Of a DNA stretch of 64,000 nt, positions 44,491 through 53,786 are shown piece after piece. A program made the translations under genes and the position numbers. Every line of letters begins with the position of its first letter. The stretch's first letter is position 1. Source of the stretch: DATKFM01 sp963810485 (GTDB lineage Bacteria > Pseudomonadota > Alphaproteobacteria > Dongiales > Dongiaceae). The stretch lies in the NCBI GenBank assembly GCA_963810485.1, contig CAWENQ010000002.1, positions 248,001-312,000 on the forward strand. The letters are read 5' to 3'. The notes under the pieces are model-generated. The model did no database searches. It saw only the letters and a program-made list of their open reading frames with translations, and had not been told where the DNA came from.

Positions 44491-45585
44491 CTAAACGGCC
44501 AGCTTCAGCAGATCATGTCCGGTGACCAGCACCAGCATGCCCAGGAGAGCGCAAAGTCCGCCGATCGAGCAGACCTTGACGACCCGGGGGCTCAAGGGCT
44601 TCCCGCGCATGACTTCGATGCCCATGAACACCAGATGTCCACCATCGAGCACGGGAATCGGCAGCAGATTCACGACGCCGACATTGATCGACAACAGCGC
44701 CATCAGCATCACCAGACCCAGAAATCCGAAGGCGTGCATCGTGTCGCCGCTGACACCGGCAATGCTGATGGGGCCGGCAAGGTCGGTGAGCGGCCGCTCA
44801 CCCGAGGCAATCTCCACCAGACCAATAGCGTTGCCTTCTATGAACCCTAGCGTGCGCTCGATTCCGGTGCCGATCGCGGGCATTGGATTGGCTAACGTCC
44901 AGACAAAGCCGGTCGTCTCCACGCCGATATCGGCCAGCACGCTCCCGGTCTCGTCGATCGCGTAGTCCGACAGCGTCAATGTCTCCGCCGATCCGCCGCG
45001 GATCACGCCGAGCACGGCGTCCGCTCCGGAGGCCGCCCGCAACTGCTGCGCCAGCATGATCGCGTTGTCGACTTCGATTCCGTTCATGCTGACGACGCGG
45101 TCCGCCGGCATCAGCCCGGCATGGGCCGCCGGGCTGCCGGCCTGCACATTGGCGATGACGGCGGCGGGCGGCATCAAGTCGCGGCTGTAGAGAAAGCCCG
45201 AGATCAGCAGCAAACCGAAGATGATATTGATCAGCGGTCCGGCCACCACCACCGCCGCCCGGTGCGACACGGGCCGGAAGCTGTAGGCCCACTTGCGCTC
45301 CATCGCGCTGAGCGGACGCATGTGGCCCGAGGAGTCCCGCGTCTGGTCGCCTTCGCCGAACATCTTTACATAGCCGCCCAGCGGCAGCAGGCAGAGCTTG
45401 AAGCGGGTGCCATAGCGGTCGACCCAGCCGAACAGCTCCGGCCCGAACCCCATGGCGAACGCCTCGACCTTGATTCCAAGGCGCCGGGCGACCCAGAAAT
45501 GGCCCCACTCATGGACGACGATGATCACGAATATCACCGCCAGGAACGGCAGGGTATAGAGGAGGGCGGTACCGGCGAGGGCCAT
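44491..45585 (-). CDS. rseP: RIP-type site-2 metalloprotease (RseP family)
   Basis: A 364-residue inner-membrane zinc protease. HEWGH (His25, Glu26, His29) lies in the first membrane segment and the third ligand motif is in LLPIPVLDGGHL. One PDZ domain lies between (NVQAGSPAAHAGLMPADRVVSMNG). In related bacteria it completes cleavage of an anti-sigma factor in the envelope stress response and clears signal peptides. It is usually next to dxr and bamA; here it is not, with a small lipoprotein gene downstream instead. Confidence 0.92.
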   Translation of the reverse strand: MALAGTALLYTLPFLAVIFVIIVVHEWGHFWVARRLGIKVEAFAMGFGPELFGWVDRYGTRFKLCLLPLGGYVKMFGEGDQTRDSSGHMRPLSAMERKWAYSFRPVSHRAAVVVAGPLINIIFGLLLISGFLYSRDLMPPAAVIANVQAGSPAAHAGLMPADRVVSMNGIEVDNAIMLAQQLRAASGADAVLGVIRGGSAETLTLSDYAIDETGSVLADIGVETTGFVWTLANPMPAIGTGIERTLGFIEGNAIGLVEIASGERPLTDLAGPISIAGVSGDTMHAFGFLGLVMLMALLSINVGVVNLLPIPVLDGGHLVFMGIEVMRGKPLSPRVVKVCSIGGLCALLGMLVLVTGHDLLKLAV

Positions 45586-45779
45586 TGGCGAACTCCGTAA
45601 AAAGCTTCCTTCCTGACCTCGACTGTAGAGTTAAAAAACGGTAAATGACAAGAGGGAATCATCCTTAAGTCATTGAAATCATATCGTTAAACAACATGGT
45701 TAAGATCCCGATGAATCTTCGTAAAAATTCCCGCAAGCGGTCATATTCCGCTGCCTGGCTCAGCAGTTAGCGGCCGATC

Positions 45780-46475
45780 ATGAAGTTTAATCAGCCGCTG
45801 CGCCCGGCGAGGCTCCTCAAAAGGTACAAGCGATTTCTCGCCGATGTGGTCCTGGACGACGGACGCGAGGTCACCGTGCATTGCCCTAACCCCGGCTCGA
45901 TGTTGGGCCTGAGCGATCCCGATTCAGAGGTCTGGCTGTCCTCCGCGCCGCCGGGACGCAAGCTGCCCTTCGGCTGGGAGCTGGTGCGGGTCGGCGCGCA
46001 TCTGGTCGGCATCAATACCGCCTGGCCGAACCGGCTGGCCGAAGAAGCGCTCGCAGCCGGGCGGATCGAGGCGCTCGGCGGATATACGGCGCGCCGCCGA
46101 GAAGTAGCCTATGGCGAGAACTCACGCATCGATCTGCTGCTGGAATCGCCGGACCGGCCGCGTTGCTATGTCGAGGTCAAGAATGTCCATCTGAAGCGCC
46201 GGGCCGGCGCGGAATTTCCCGACTGCGTGACCCAGCGCGGCGCGAAGCATCTGCAGGAGCTGAGCGCCATGGTGAAGGCGGGACACCGCGCGGTCATGCT
46301 TTATGTCGTGCAACGCACGGACTGTGACAGTTTCGCGCTCGCTGCAGACATCGATCCCGCCTATGCCGCCGCCTTCGACAGCGCCCGGCGCGCCGGCGTG
46401 GAGATGCTGTGCTACCGCTGCGACATCACGCGCGAAGGAATAGAGATAACCAAACCGGTGCCGATCACGCGCTGA
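45780..46475 (+). CDS. sfsA: SfsA family DNA/RNA-nuclease-like protein
   Basis: A 231-residue SfsA homologue of normal length. Motifs: VTVHCPNPGSMLGL, YGENSRIDLLLE and VEVKNVHL, which contain the acidic/lysine residues of a PD-(D/E)XK-like core. E. coli SfsA was found as a sugar-fermentation stimulator, and its biochemical role is unclear. It starts after a 194-bp gap upstream shared with the divergent rseP. Confidence 0.93.
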   Translation: MKFNQPLRPARLLKRYKRFLADVVLDDGREVTVHCPNPGSMLGLSDPDSEVWLSSAPPGRKLPFGWELVRVGAHLVGINTAWPNRLAEEALAAGRIEALGGYTARRREVAYGENSRIDLLLESPDRPRCYVEVKNVHLKRRAGAEFPDCVTQRGAKHLQELSAMVKAGHRAVMLYVVQRTDCDSFALAADIDPAYAAAFDSARRAGVEMLCYRCDITREGIEITKPVPITR

Positions 46476-46594
46476 GGCCGGGCCGGCTGCGCCGAGTTGC
46501 GCCGAAGCCTCTCAGCGCCTATCTGATCCCAGACGTCATCGCGGCCTGCAGGCTCGCAATCGGCCGTCATTATTACTTAATTGAGGTGATTTTC

Positions 46595-48397
46595 ATGAAT
46601 CCGTTTCGCGTGCTGCGCAAGATCGTGGTGGGCCTGCTCGCCATCGTCGGCGCTTTTGTTGTCGTGCTTGTCGTCGCCGGACTGTGGCTCGGCAGCCTGG
46701 GGCCGAAACCGAAGCCGGTGCCCGCCAAGGATGTGGTGCTGACGCTGGAATTGGGCGCGCCGATCCCCGATCGAAGCGGCGGCGGCCCCCTGCCCTTCGG
46801 CGCCTTCGGCGGGGGCGCGACGTTGCGCGATCTCGTCACCGGTCTCGAAGCGGCCGCCGGCGACGATCGCGTTAAAGGTCTCGTCGCCCATGTCGGCAGC
46901 GGTCCGCTCAACATGGCCTACGCCCAGGAGATTCGCGACGCGGTGAAGGCGTTCCGCGCCAAGGGCAAGTTCGCAGTCGCATTCGCGGAGACCTTCGGCG
47001 AGGCGGGCGACGGCAACACCCACTATTATCTCGCGACAGCGTTCGAGGAAATCTGGCTGCAGCCCTCGGGCGACGTGAAACTGGTGGGCTTCTCCCTGGA
47101 GCAGCCCTTCATGGTCGACACGCTGAATCTCATCGGCGTCACGGCGCAAATCGATCAGCGGCAGGAGTACAAAGGACTTGCAGACCCCTTCACCAAATCA
47201 TCCATGCCGGCGCCGATCCGCGAAAACCTGCAGCGGCTGGTCAATTCCTGGCTCGGGCAGGTGGCGCAGGGCATGGCCGAGCGTGGCAAGTTCGACGCCA
47301 ACGCCGCGCGCAGCCTGGTCCATCGCGGGCCGTACCTGGCCAACCAGGCGCAAGCGGAAAAACTGATCGACAAGATCGGCTATTGGAACGATCTGACCAA
47401 GGCGGTGAACGAACGCGCGGGCAAGGATGCGTCCTGGTTCGCGCTGGACGACTATGCCGCCAACATTGCCGCGCCCGGCGACGACGCCCCTCGCATCGCC
47501 CTGGTCTACGGCATCGGCGCCGTGCAGCTCAGCACCGGCGAAGGCGAGGGCCTCTTCGGGCCGGTGGCGATGGAGTTGTCGGCGGTGGCCAAGGCGATCC
47601 GCGATGCCGTGGACGATACGGGTGTGCGCGCGATCATCTTCCGGGTCGACAGCCCCGGCGGCTCCTATGTCGCCTCCGACACGATCTGGAGCGAAGTGCA
47701 GCGCGCCCGCGACCTCGGCAAGCCGGTGATCGTCTCCATGGGCGAAATGGCCGCGTCGGGCGGCTACTTCGTCTCGGCACCCGCGACCAAGATCGTCGCG
47801 CAACCCGGGACGATCACAGGTTCGATCGGCGTCGCCGGCGGCAAGGTGGTGTTTACAGGCCTCTGGAACACGCTGCGGCTGAACTGGGATGGCGTCAAAG
47901 CCGGCGCCAATGCCGACATGGAGAGCCCGCACCGGCCGTTCAGCAGCGACGGCTGGTCAAGGATGCAAGAGGGCCTCGACCGCGTCTACACCGATTTCAC
48001 GCAGAAGGTTGCCGCCGGCCGCAACCTGCCGATCGAGAAGGTCCAGGACGTGGCCAAGGGCCAGGTCTGGACCGGCAGCGACGCGCGGGACCGCGGCCTT
48101 GTCGACGAACTCGGCGGCTACAGCGTCGCGATCCGCCTGGCGCGGGAGGCGGCGAAAATCCCGCCGGAGCGTCAGGTCAGCGTCGAGGAGTTTCCGCCGC
48201 CGGAGAATCCGCTGCAAAAGCTGTTCGAGCAGGCGATGGCCGGCGGCCAGATGCGCCATGTGGAAGCGCAGCGGCTGGAAACCCTGCTGCGCCTCGCCGA
48301 CTGGCTGGAACCTGTGGCGGCCGTGATCGCGCCATTCGAAGGCCCATCCGTTACAGCGCCGCAGCTCGTCTCGCCGCTGCAATCGATCGGCAACTGA
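46595..48397 (+). CDS. sppA: Signal peptide peptidase SppA, long (67K) type
   Basis: A 600-residue membrane-anchored serine protease with an N-terminal TM (about 8-34) and two tandem ClpP-like domains. The Ser-Lys dyad is Lys193 in QEYKGLADPF and Ser388 in GEMAASGGYF, spaced as in E. coli SppA. It degrades cleaved signal peptides in the membrane. The start is the ATG after TTGAGGTGAT; a longer open stretch overlaps sfsA and is rejected. Confidence 0.93.
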   Translation: MNPFRVLRKIVVGLLAIVGAFVVVLVVAGLWLGSLGPKPKPVPAKDVVLTLELGAPIPDRSGGGPLPFGAFGGGATLRDLVTGLEAAAGDDRVKGLVAHVGSGPLNMAYAQEIRDAVKAFRAKGKFAVAFAETFGEAGDGNTHYYLATAFEEIWLQPSGDVKLVGFSLEQPFMVDTLNLIGVTAQIDQRQEYKGLADPFTKSSMPAPIRENLQRLVNSWLGQVAQGMAERGKFDANAARSLVHRGPYLANQAQAEKLIDKIGYWNDLTKAVNERAGKDASWFALDDYAANIAAPGDDAPRIALVYGIGAVQLSTGEGEGLFGPVAMELSAVAKAIRDAVDDTGVRAIIFRVDSPGGSYVASDTIWSEVQRARDLGKPVIVSMGEMAASGGYFVSAPATKIVAQPGTITGSIGVAGGKVVFTGLWNTLRLNWDGVKAGANADMESPHRPFSSDGWSRMQEGLDRVYTDFTQKVAAGRNLPIEKVQDVAKGQVWTGSDARDRGLVDELGGYSVAIRLAREAAKIPPERQVSVEEFPPPENPLQKLFEQAMAGGQMRHVEAQRLETLLRLADWLEPVAAVIAPFEGPSVTAPQLVSPLQSIGN

Positions 48398-48406
48398 GAG
48401 CGGCGG

Positions 48407-49168
48407 CTAGGCGTTTCTGCGGCCGCAGATCAGCAACTCCTTGTTACCCTCGGCGCCGGTGATCGGGCTCTCCGTGAGTCCGGTCACCGTCCAGCCCGGC
48501 TGTGCCGCGAGCCAGGCGGAAATCCGGGCGCAGACCTCTTCATGCAAGGCCGGGTCGCGCACGATGCCGCCCTTGCCCACCCGCGCCGGGCCGACCTCGA
48601 ATTGCGGCTTGATCAGCGCCAGCAATACCGCCCCCGGCGCGGCGAAGGACATCGGTGTCGGCAGCACGGTTTCCAGACCGATAAAACTCGCGTCGCAGAC
48701 GATCACATCGATCTCGTCCGGCACCTGCGCCCGCGTCAGATGCCGCGCATTCACCCGCTCCAGCACCGCCACCCGCGGATCCTGGCGTAGCTTCCAGGCG
48801 AGCTGACCCTGCCCGACATCGACGGCATAGACCTTCGCAGCAGCCCCGGCGAGCAGCACATCGGTGAAGCCGCCGGTGGAAGAGCCCACATCCAGGCAGA
48901 TCTTGCCGCTGACATCGACATCGAAAGCCTTCAATGCATGGGCGAGTTTCAGCCCGCCGCGGGACACCCAGGGATGATCCTGGCCGCGCACTTCCACGGC
49001 GCGATCCCCGGCAATGTTCATGCCCGGCTTGTCCAACCGCTGGCCGTTGCCGTCGAACACCTTGCCCGCAATGATCAAGGCCTGCGCCCTGGTGCGCGTC
49101 TCCGCCAGGCCGCGCTCCACCAGCAGCGCATCCAGTCGCTGCCGCCGCGGCTTCTCCGCGGCTGTCAT
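48407..49168 (-). CDS. tlyA: TlyA family rRNA 2'-O-methyltransferase
   Basis: A 253-residue protein with an N-terminal S4 RNA-binding domain (RLDALLVERGLAETRTRAQ) and an FtsJ-like methyltransferase with SAM motif LDVGSSTGGFTDVLL. Catalytic K-D-K-E candidates lie in SRGGLKLAHAL, DASFIGLE and LIKPQFE. It methylates ribosomal RNA and can affect capreomycin sensitivity. The start overlaps the MATE gene stop by ATGA, so it is translationally coupled. Confidence 0.92.
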   Translation of the reverse strand: MTAAEKPRRQRLDALLVERGLAETRTRAQALIIAGKVFDGNGQRLDKPGMNIAGDRAVEVRGQDHPWVSRGGLKLAHALKAFDVDVSGKICLDVGSSTGGFTDVLLAGAAAKVYAVDVGQGQLAWKLRQDPRVAVLERVNARHLTRAQVPDEIDVIVCDASFIGLETVLPTPMSFAAPGAVLLALIKPQFEVGPARVGKGGIVRDPALHEEVCARISAWLAAQPGWTVTGLTESPITGAEGNKELLICGRRNA

Positions 49169-50550
49169 GCCGACCCGTGCCGCGTGCGGCGATGGAAGCG
49201 CCAGGTCAGCAGTGCTGCCGTGACCGCAAGGCCGAGCGGCAACCCGGTGATCAATCCGACCGGGCCGAATCCCAGCGGAAAGCCCAGCAGATAACCGCCG
49301 GAAAATCCCAGCACCCAATAGCCGATGACGGTCATGATCGAGGGAATGAGCGTGTCCTCCAGCCCGCGCAGCGCATTGGCGGCGGCAACCTGCATGCCGT
49401 CGACAATCTGGAACAGTGCCGTAACGAACAAGAGCTGCCCGGCCAGGGCGACAACTGCGCTGTTCGCGGGATCGGACGTATCCAAATACAGATGCACCAC
49501 ATAGCCGGGGAAACTGAGCATGAACAACATCACCAGCGTCATGTAGCCGACATTCATGCCGATGGCGACGAATCCGGCCTGTCTTGCCGTGGCCATGCTC
49601 CCGGCGCCCCGCTCGTGGGCAACGCGGATCGCCACGGCCTGGGCGATCGCCGCCGGGATCATATAGAGGAAGTTGATCAGGCTCATGACGATCTGGTTGG
49701 CGGCCAGCGGCACTGGGCCCATGATCCCCATCATCACCTGCACCGCCGTGAAGAGCCCCGCCTCCATCGCCGTCATGACGCCGACGGGGAGCCCAAGGCG
49801 GAAAATGCGCGCGCAGAGCGTCCAGTCGATCCGCGCGGTCGCGCGAAGCAAATTGTAGCCCTTCAGCGAGGGTGCCACGCCGACGATCGCGGCCTGCGCG
49901 AAGAACATAAGCCAGCACACGATACTGGTGCCGATGCCCGCCCCGCCGATGCCCAACCCCGGCCAGTCGCCGATGCCATGGACCAGGATCAACACCACCA
50001 CGAAATTCAACGCGAGCGCCGCAATGGTAATCGCCATCAGCGAACTGGTGCGCGCCAGCGCCGTGGCGAAACAGCGCAGATTGCTGAACAGCATGTAGGG
50101 AAAGATGCTGAATGCCAGCGCCTGTGAGTAGGGCCGCGAGGCCTCGATCACCTCCCGATCCTGGCCGAGCCAAGGCAGCAAATCCGGCAGATACCAACCC
50201 AGTGCGGTTCCGGGAACTGCCAGTATCGCCGAAACCCAGAATCCCTGGCCGACGGCGGCGCTGACCTGCGCGCGGTCGCCGGCGCCGTGTCCGCTCGCCG
50301 CCAGCACGCTGACCACCGAGGCGATACTCATGCAGACGAAGAGGATGCTGAACAAGATCGCGGTGATGAGCCCGACGGCCGCTATCGATATCGTGCCGAG
50401 CCGGCCGACGATCGCCAGATCGGTGAGGTTCATGCCCATTTCCGCCAGAAAGCCGGCGGCCAATGGCGCAGAGATGTGCATGAGCTTGCCGCTCTCCTGA
50501 CGGATAGACAGGACCGGCGTTGCAGTTGTGGCGGGAGTGGCGCGATTCAT
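49165..50550 (-). CDS. MATE-family multidrug efflux transporter
   Basis: A 461-residue inner-membrane protein with 12 predicted segments and two MatE halves. Typical stretches are AAGFLAEMGMNLTDLAIVGRLG near the N-terminus and LRGLEDTLIPSIMTVIGYWVLG in the second half. It likely exports cationic compounds using Na+ or H+. It sits between dxs (45 bp) and tlyA (overlap), an unexpected member of an otherwise conserved operon. Confidence 0.9.
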   Translation of the reverse strand: MNRATPATTATPVLSIRQESGKLMHISAPLAAGFLAEMGMNLTDLAIVGRLGTISIAAVGLITAILFSILFVCMSIASVVSVLAASGHGAGDRAQVSAAVGQGFWVSAILAVPGTALGWYLPDLLPWLGQDREVIEASRPYSQALAFSIFPYMLFSNLRCFATALARTSSLMAITIAALALNFVVVLILVHGIGDWPGLGIGGAGIGTSIVCWLMFFAQAAIVGVAPSLKGYNLLRATARIDWTLCARIFRLGLPVGVMTAMEAGLFTAVQVMMGIMGPVPLAANQIVMSLINFLYMIPAAIAQAVAIRVAHERGAGSMATARQAGFVAIGMNVGYMTLVMLFMLSFPGYVVHLYLDTSDPANSAVVALAGQLLFVTALFQIVDGMQVAAANALRGLEDTLIPSIMTVIGYWVLGFSGGYLLGFPLGFGPVGLITGLPLGLAVTAALLTWRFHRRTRHGSA

Positions 50551-50595
50551 CTGAAGATACCGGCGTGCGGCGCCGGTCAGGCGCCGCCAGCCGCG

Positions 50596-52518
50596 CTAAG
50601 CTCGCGCGGGCTTTTTGCTGACGGCGCGCCCGAGGGCTTGCAGCGCCGTTTCGACGATGTTCCGGGCATTGAGGCCGGCCTGGTCGTACTGCTTCTCCGG
50701 CTTCTCGTGATCGATGAAGATGTCCGGCAGGGTCATCGGCCGGACCCGCAGGCCGCGGTCGAGCTGCCCGGTCAGCGCCAAATGCTGCAGCACATGACTG
50801 GCGAAGCCGCCGATGGCGCCCTCTTCGATGGTGATCAGCACCTCATGCTCGCGCGCCAGCCGCGTAACCAGTTCGCCATCGAGTGGCTTGCAGAAACGGG
50901 CATCGGCCACCGTCGTCGACAGGCCGCGGGCGGTCAGATCTTCCGCCGCCTTCATGCATTCGCCAAGCCGCGTGCCAAAAGACAGCAGCGCCACCTTGGT
51001 GCCTTCGCTGATGATGCGGCCCTTGCCGATCTCCAGCGGCACGCCGCGCTGCGGCATCTCCACGCCGACACCGTCGCCGCGCGGATAGCGGAAGGCGCTG
51101 GGCCGGTCGTCGATTGCCGCCGCCGTCGCGACCATATGGACCAGCTCAGCCTCATCCGCCGCCGCCATGACCACAAAGCCCGGCAGGCAGGCGAGATAGG
51201 TCACATCGAAGGAACCGGCGTGGGTGGCGCCGTCGGCGCCGACCAGCCCGGCGCGGTCGATGGCAAAGCGCACCGGCAGCTTTTGGATCGCCACGTCATG
51301 CACCACCTGATCGTAGGCGCGCTGCAGGAACGTGGAATAGATCGCGGCGAACGGCTTGTACCCCTCTGTCGCTAAACCCGCGGCAAAGGTCACGCCATGC
51401 TGCTCGGCGATACCGACATCGAAGCAGCGCGCCGGAAAGCGCTTGGCGAAAATATCGAGACCGGTACCCGAGGGCATCGCCGCATTGACGGCAACGATCT
51501 TCGGGTCGTGCTCGGCCTCCTGCACCAGCGCCTGGGCGAAGACCTTCGTGTAAGACGGTGCGTTGGAGGGCGGCTTCACTTGGGCGCCGGTAATGACGTC
51601 GAACTTGGTGACGCCGTGATACTTGTCCGGCGACTTCTCGGCCGGAGGATAGCCATGGCCTTTCTTGGTCACCACATGGACGAGGATCGGTCCTTCATCC
51701 ACGGCGTCCCGCACGTTGCGCAGGACGGGGATGAGGTGATCCAGGTTGTGACCGTCGATCGGGCCGACATAGTAGAAGCCGAGCTCCTCGAACAGCGTGC
51801 CGCCGGTGACGATGCCGCGGGCATACTCCTCCGCCCGGCGCGCCGCGATTTTCAGTGGCTCCGGCAGATGCTTGGTGAATTCCTTGCCGATATGGCGGAT
51901 CGATTGATAGGGCTTCGACGACAGCAGCCGCGACAGATAGGCGCTCATCGCGCCCACCGGCGGCGCGATCGACATGTCGTTGTCGTTCAGCACCACGATC
52001 AGCCGGCTGTCCATCGCCCCGGCATTGTTCATCGCCTCATAGGCCATGCCGGCGCTCATGGAGCCGTCGCCGATGACCGCAACCACATGATTCCGGCGGC
52101 CGGAGAGATCCCGCGCCACCGCCATGCCGAGGCCGGCTGATATCGACGTCGAGCTATGGGCGGCGCCGAATGGATCGTACTCGCTCTCAACTCGACGGGT
52201 GAAGCCGGACAGCCCGCCGCCCTGGCGCAGCGTGCGGATGCGGTCGCGGCGGCCGGTCAGCACTTTATGAGGATAGGCCTGATGCCCCACATCCCAGATC
52301 AACCGGTCGTCTGGCGTCTCGAATAGATAGTGCAGCGCCACTGTCAGCTCGATCACGCCCAGCCCGGCGCCGAGATGCCCGCCGGTGATGGACACCGCAT
52401 CGATCACTTCCGTGCGCAGCTCGTCCGCCACCTGCCGCAACTGGCGCACATCCAGCTTCCGCAGATCGGCGGGGATGCGGATCTCGTCCAACAGCGGCGT
52501 CTTGCTCGGCGGTGCCAT
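50596..52518 (-). CDS. dxs: 1-Deoxy-D-xylulose-5-phosphate synthase
   Basis: First enzyme of the MEP isoprenoid pathway; 640 residues, normal length. The TPP-binding motif is GDGSMSAGMAYEAMNNAG. The transketolase central domain has FDVGIAEQHGVTFAAGLA with the catalytic glutamate, and the substrate loop includes GGHLGAGLGVIEL. It lies 14 bp after ispA, linking the first and a later step of isoprenoid synthesis in one operon. Confidence 0.96.
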   Translation of the reverse strand: MAPPSKTPLLDEIRIPADLRKLDVRQLRQVADELRTEVIDAVSITGGHLGAGLGVIELTVALHYLFETPDDRLIWDVGHQAYPHKVLTGRRDRIRTLRQGGGLSGFTRRVESEYDPFGAAHSSTSISAGLGMAVARDLSGRRNHVVAVIGDGSMSAGMAYEAMNNAGAMDSRLIVVLNDNDMSIAPPVGAMSAYLSRLLSSKPYQSIRHIGKEFTKHLPEPLKIAARRAEEYARGIVTGGTLFEELGFYYVGPIDGHNLDHLIPVLRNVRDAVDEGPILVHVVTKKGHGYPPAEKSPDKYHGVTKFDVITGAQVKPPSNAPSYTKVFAQALVQEAEHDPKIVAVNAAMPSGTGLDIFAKRFPARCFDVGIAEQHGVTFAAGLATEGYKPFAAIYSTFLQRAYDQVVHDVAIQKLPVRFAIDRAGLVGADGATHAGSFDVTYLACLPGFVVMAAADEAELVHMVATAAAIDDRPSAFRYPRGDGVGVEMPQRGVPLEIGKGRIISEGTKVALLSFGTRLGECMKAAEDLTARGLSTTVADARFCKPLDGELVTRLAREHEVLITIEEGAIGGFASHVLQHLALTGQLDRGLRVRPMTLPDIFIDHEKPEKQYDQAGLNARNIVETALQALGRAVSKKPARA

Positions 52519-52532
52519 CGCTCGATCCCTGC

Positions 52533-53426
52533 CTATGAGCGCCGGTCGACGACGAATTGCGCCATCTCGCACAGCAGGTCAGCGCGATTGCTGAATTGCG
52601 CCAAGCGATCGGCGGCATGCCCCGCCAGCTCCTGTGCCCGCTTGCGTGCGCCCTCGACGCCCAGCAGCGAGACGAACGTTGCCTTGCCCGCGGCCTGATC
52701 CCGGCCCACCGGCTTGCCGGTGACGTCTTCGCTGCTCTCGATGTCCAACAGGTCGTCGGCGATCTGGAACGCCAGGCCCAGATCCCGTGCATAGTCCCGC
52801 AGCGCCCGGTGCGCATCCGCGGGCGCTTGGCCGAGGATCGGTCCGGCGATGCAGGAGAATTCGATGATGGCGCCGGTCTTCAGCGCCTGCAGCCGGGTGA
52901 TCGCCGGCAGATCGAGCTGGGCGTTCTCCGCCTCGAGATCGATCATCTGGCCGCCGACCATGCCGGCGGCACCACCGGCTTTCGCCAGCGCCAGCACAAG
53001 CTCCGACCGCACCAGCGGGCTTGCGTGCGTGGCCGGGTCAGCCAGCACCTCGAATGCCATTGTAAGGAGGCCGTCGCCCGCGAGGATCGATGTCGCCTCG
53101 TCGAATTGCCGGTGCACCGACGGCCGGCCGCGGCGCAGATCCGCGTCGTCCATCGCCGGCAGATCGTCATGGGCCAGGCTGTAGCAATGCAGCATCTCGA
53201 TTGCCGCCGCCACGCGCAGCGCGCTTGCATCCGCGACGTCGAACAGCTTGGCGCTGTGGCGCACCAGGAACGGGCGGATGCGCTTGCCGCCGCCCATCAC
53301 GGCATAGCGCATGGCGTCGACGACGCGCCGCTCGGCCGTCGTCACCGGCGGTAGCAGGCGGTCGAGCATCTGATTGACCGCCGTGGCGGTCTCGGCAAGG
53401 GCAGCTTCCAGTCGTTTCACGGTCAC
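52533..53426 (-). CDS. ispA: Farnesyl diphosphate synthase (polyprenyl synthetase)
   Basis: A 297-residue prenyltransferase that condenses IPP with DMAPP/GPP to farnesyl diphosphate. The first aspartate-rich motif is DDLPAMDDADLRRG (Asp87 on) and the second is FQIADDLLDIE. GGGKRIRPFL is the IPP-binding segment. A GTG start abuts the xseB stop; a second GTG six bases later is possible. Part of the xseB-ispA-dxs operon. Confidence 0.94.
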   Translation of the reverse strand: MTVKRLEAALAETATAVNQMLDRLLPPVTTAERRVVDAMRYAVMGGGKRIRPFLVRHSAKLFDVADASALRVAAAIEMLHCYSLAHDDLPAMDDADLRRGRPSVHRQFDEATSILAGDGLLTMAFEVLADPATHASPLVRSELVLALAKAGGAAGMVGGQMIDLEAENAQLDLPAITRLQALKTGAIIEFSCIAGPILGQAPADAHRALRDYARDLGLAFQIADDLLDIESSEDVTGKPVGRDQAAGKATFVSLLGVEGARKRAQELAGHAADRLAQFSNRADLLCEMAQFVVDRRS

Positions 53427-53678
53427 TCAGTCCAGCTTGGCGGATTCTTCGCCGATGGTCCCATCCGCGCTCAGTACGATCTTCTCGACCTTGAGCTGCG
53501 CTTCCTGCAGCTTCGCTTCACAATGGCGCTTCAGGTCGACCCCCCTCTTATAGGCGCTGATGGCATCGTCGAGCTTGCTGTCGCCCTTCTCCAGGGACTT
53601 CACCAGCTTTTGCAACTCAGCCAGTGCGTCCTCGAAGTTCATCTTGGCGATATCAGGCGGTATCTTGTCCTCGGCCAT
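53427..53678 (-). CDS. xseB: Exodeoxyribonuclease VII small subunit
   Basis: An 83-residue helical subunit with the family core FEDALAELQKLVKSLEKGD, then LDDAISAYKRGVDLKRHCEAKLQEAQLKVE. It binds the XseA large subunit (not in this window) in single-strand DNA degradation and repair. GAGGGGA precedes the start. Its stop touches the ispA start, the usual operon layout in Alphaproteobacteria. Confidence 0.94.
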   Translation of the reverse strand: MAEDKIPPDIAKMNFEDALAELQKLVKSLEKGDSKLDDAISAYKRGVDLKRHCEAKLQEAQLKVEKIVLSADGTIGEESAKLD

Positions 53679-53786
53679 AGCGTCCCCTCGATTGATCCGC
53701 GCCCTGCCGCCGCTGGACAACTCGACGGACGCGATAATATTCATGCGGGACCCCGCCAGCAAGGGTAGCCAACCCCTTGCAACGGC

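Noticed and set aside
45694..45711. Possible CtrA site in the rseP/sfsA gap (TTAA repeats)
   Set aside because: The two TTAA elements are nine bases apart, not the seven of the CtrA consensus.
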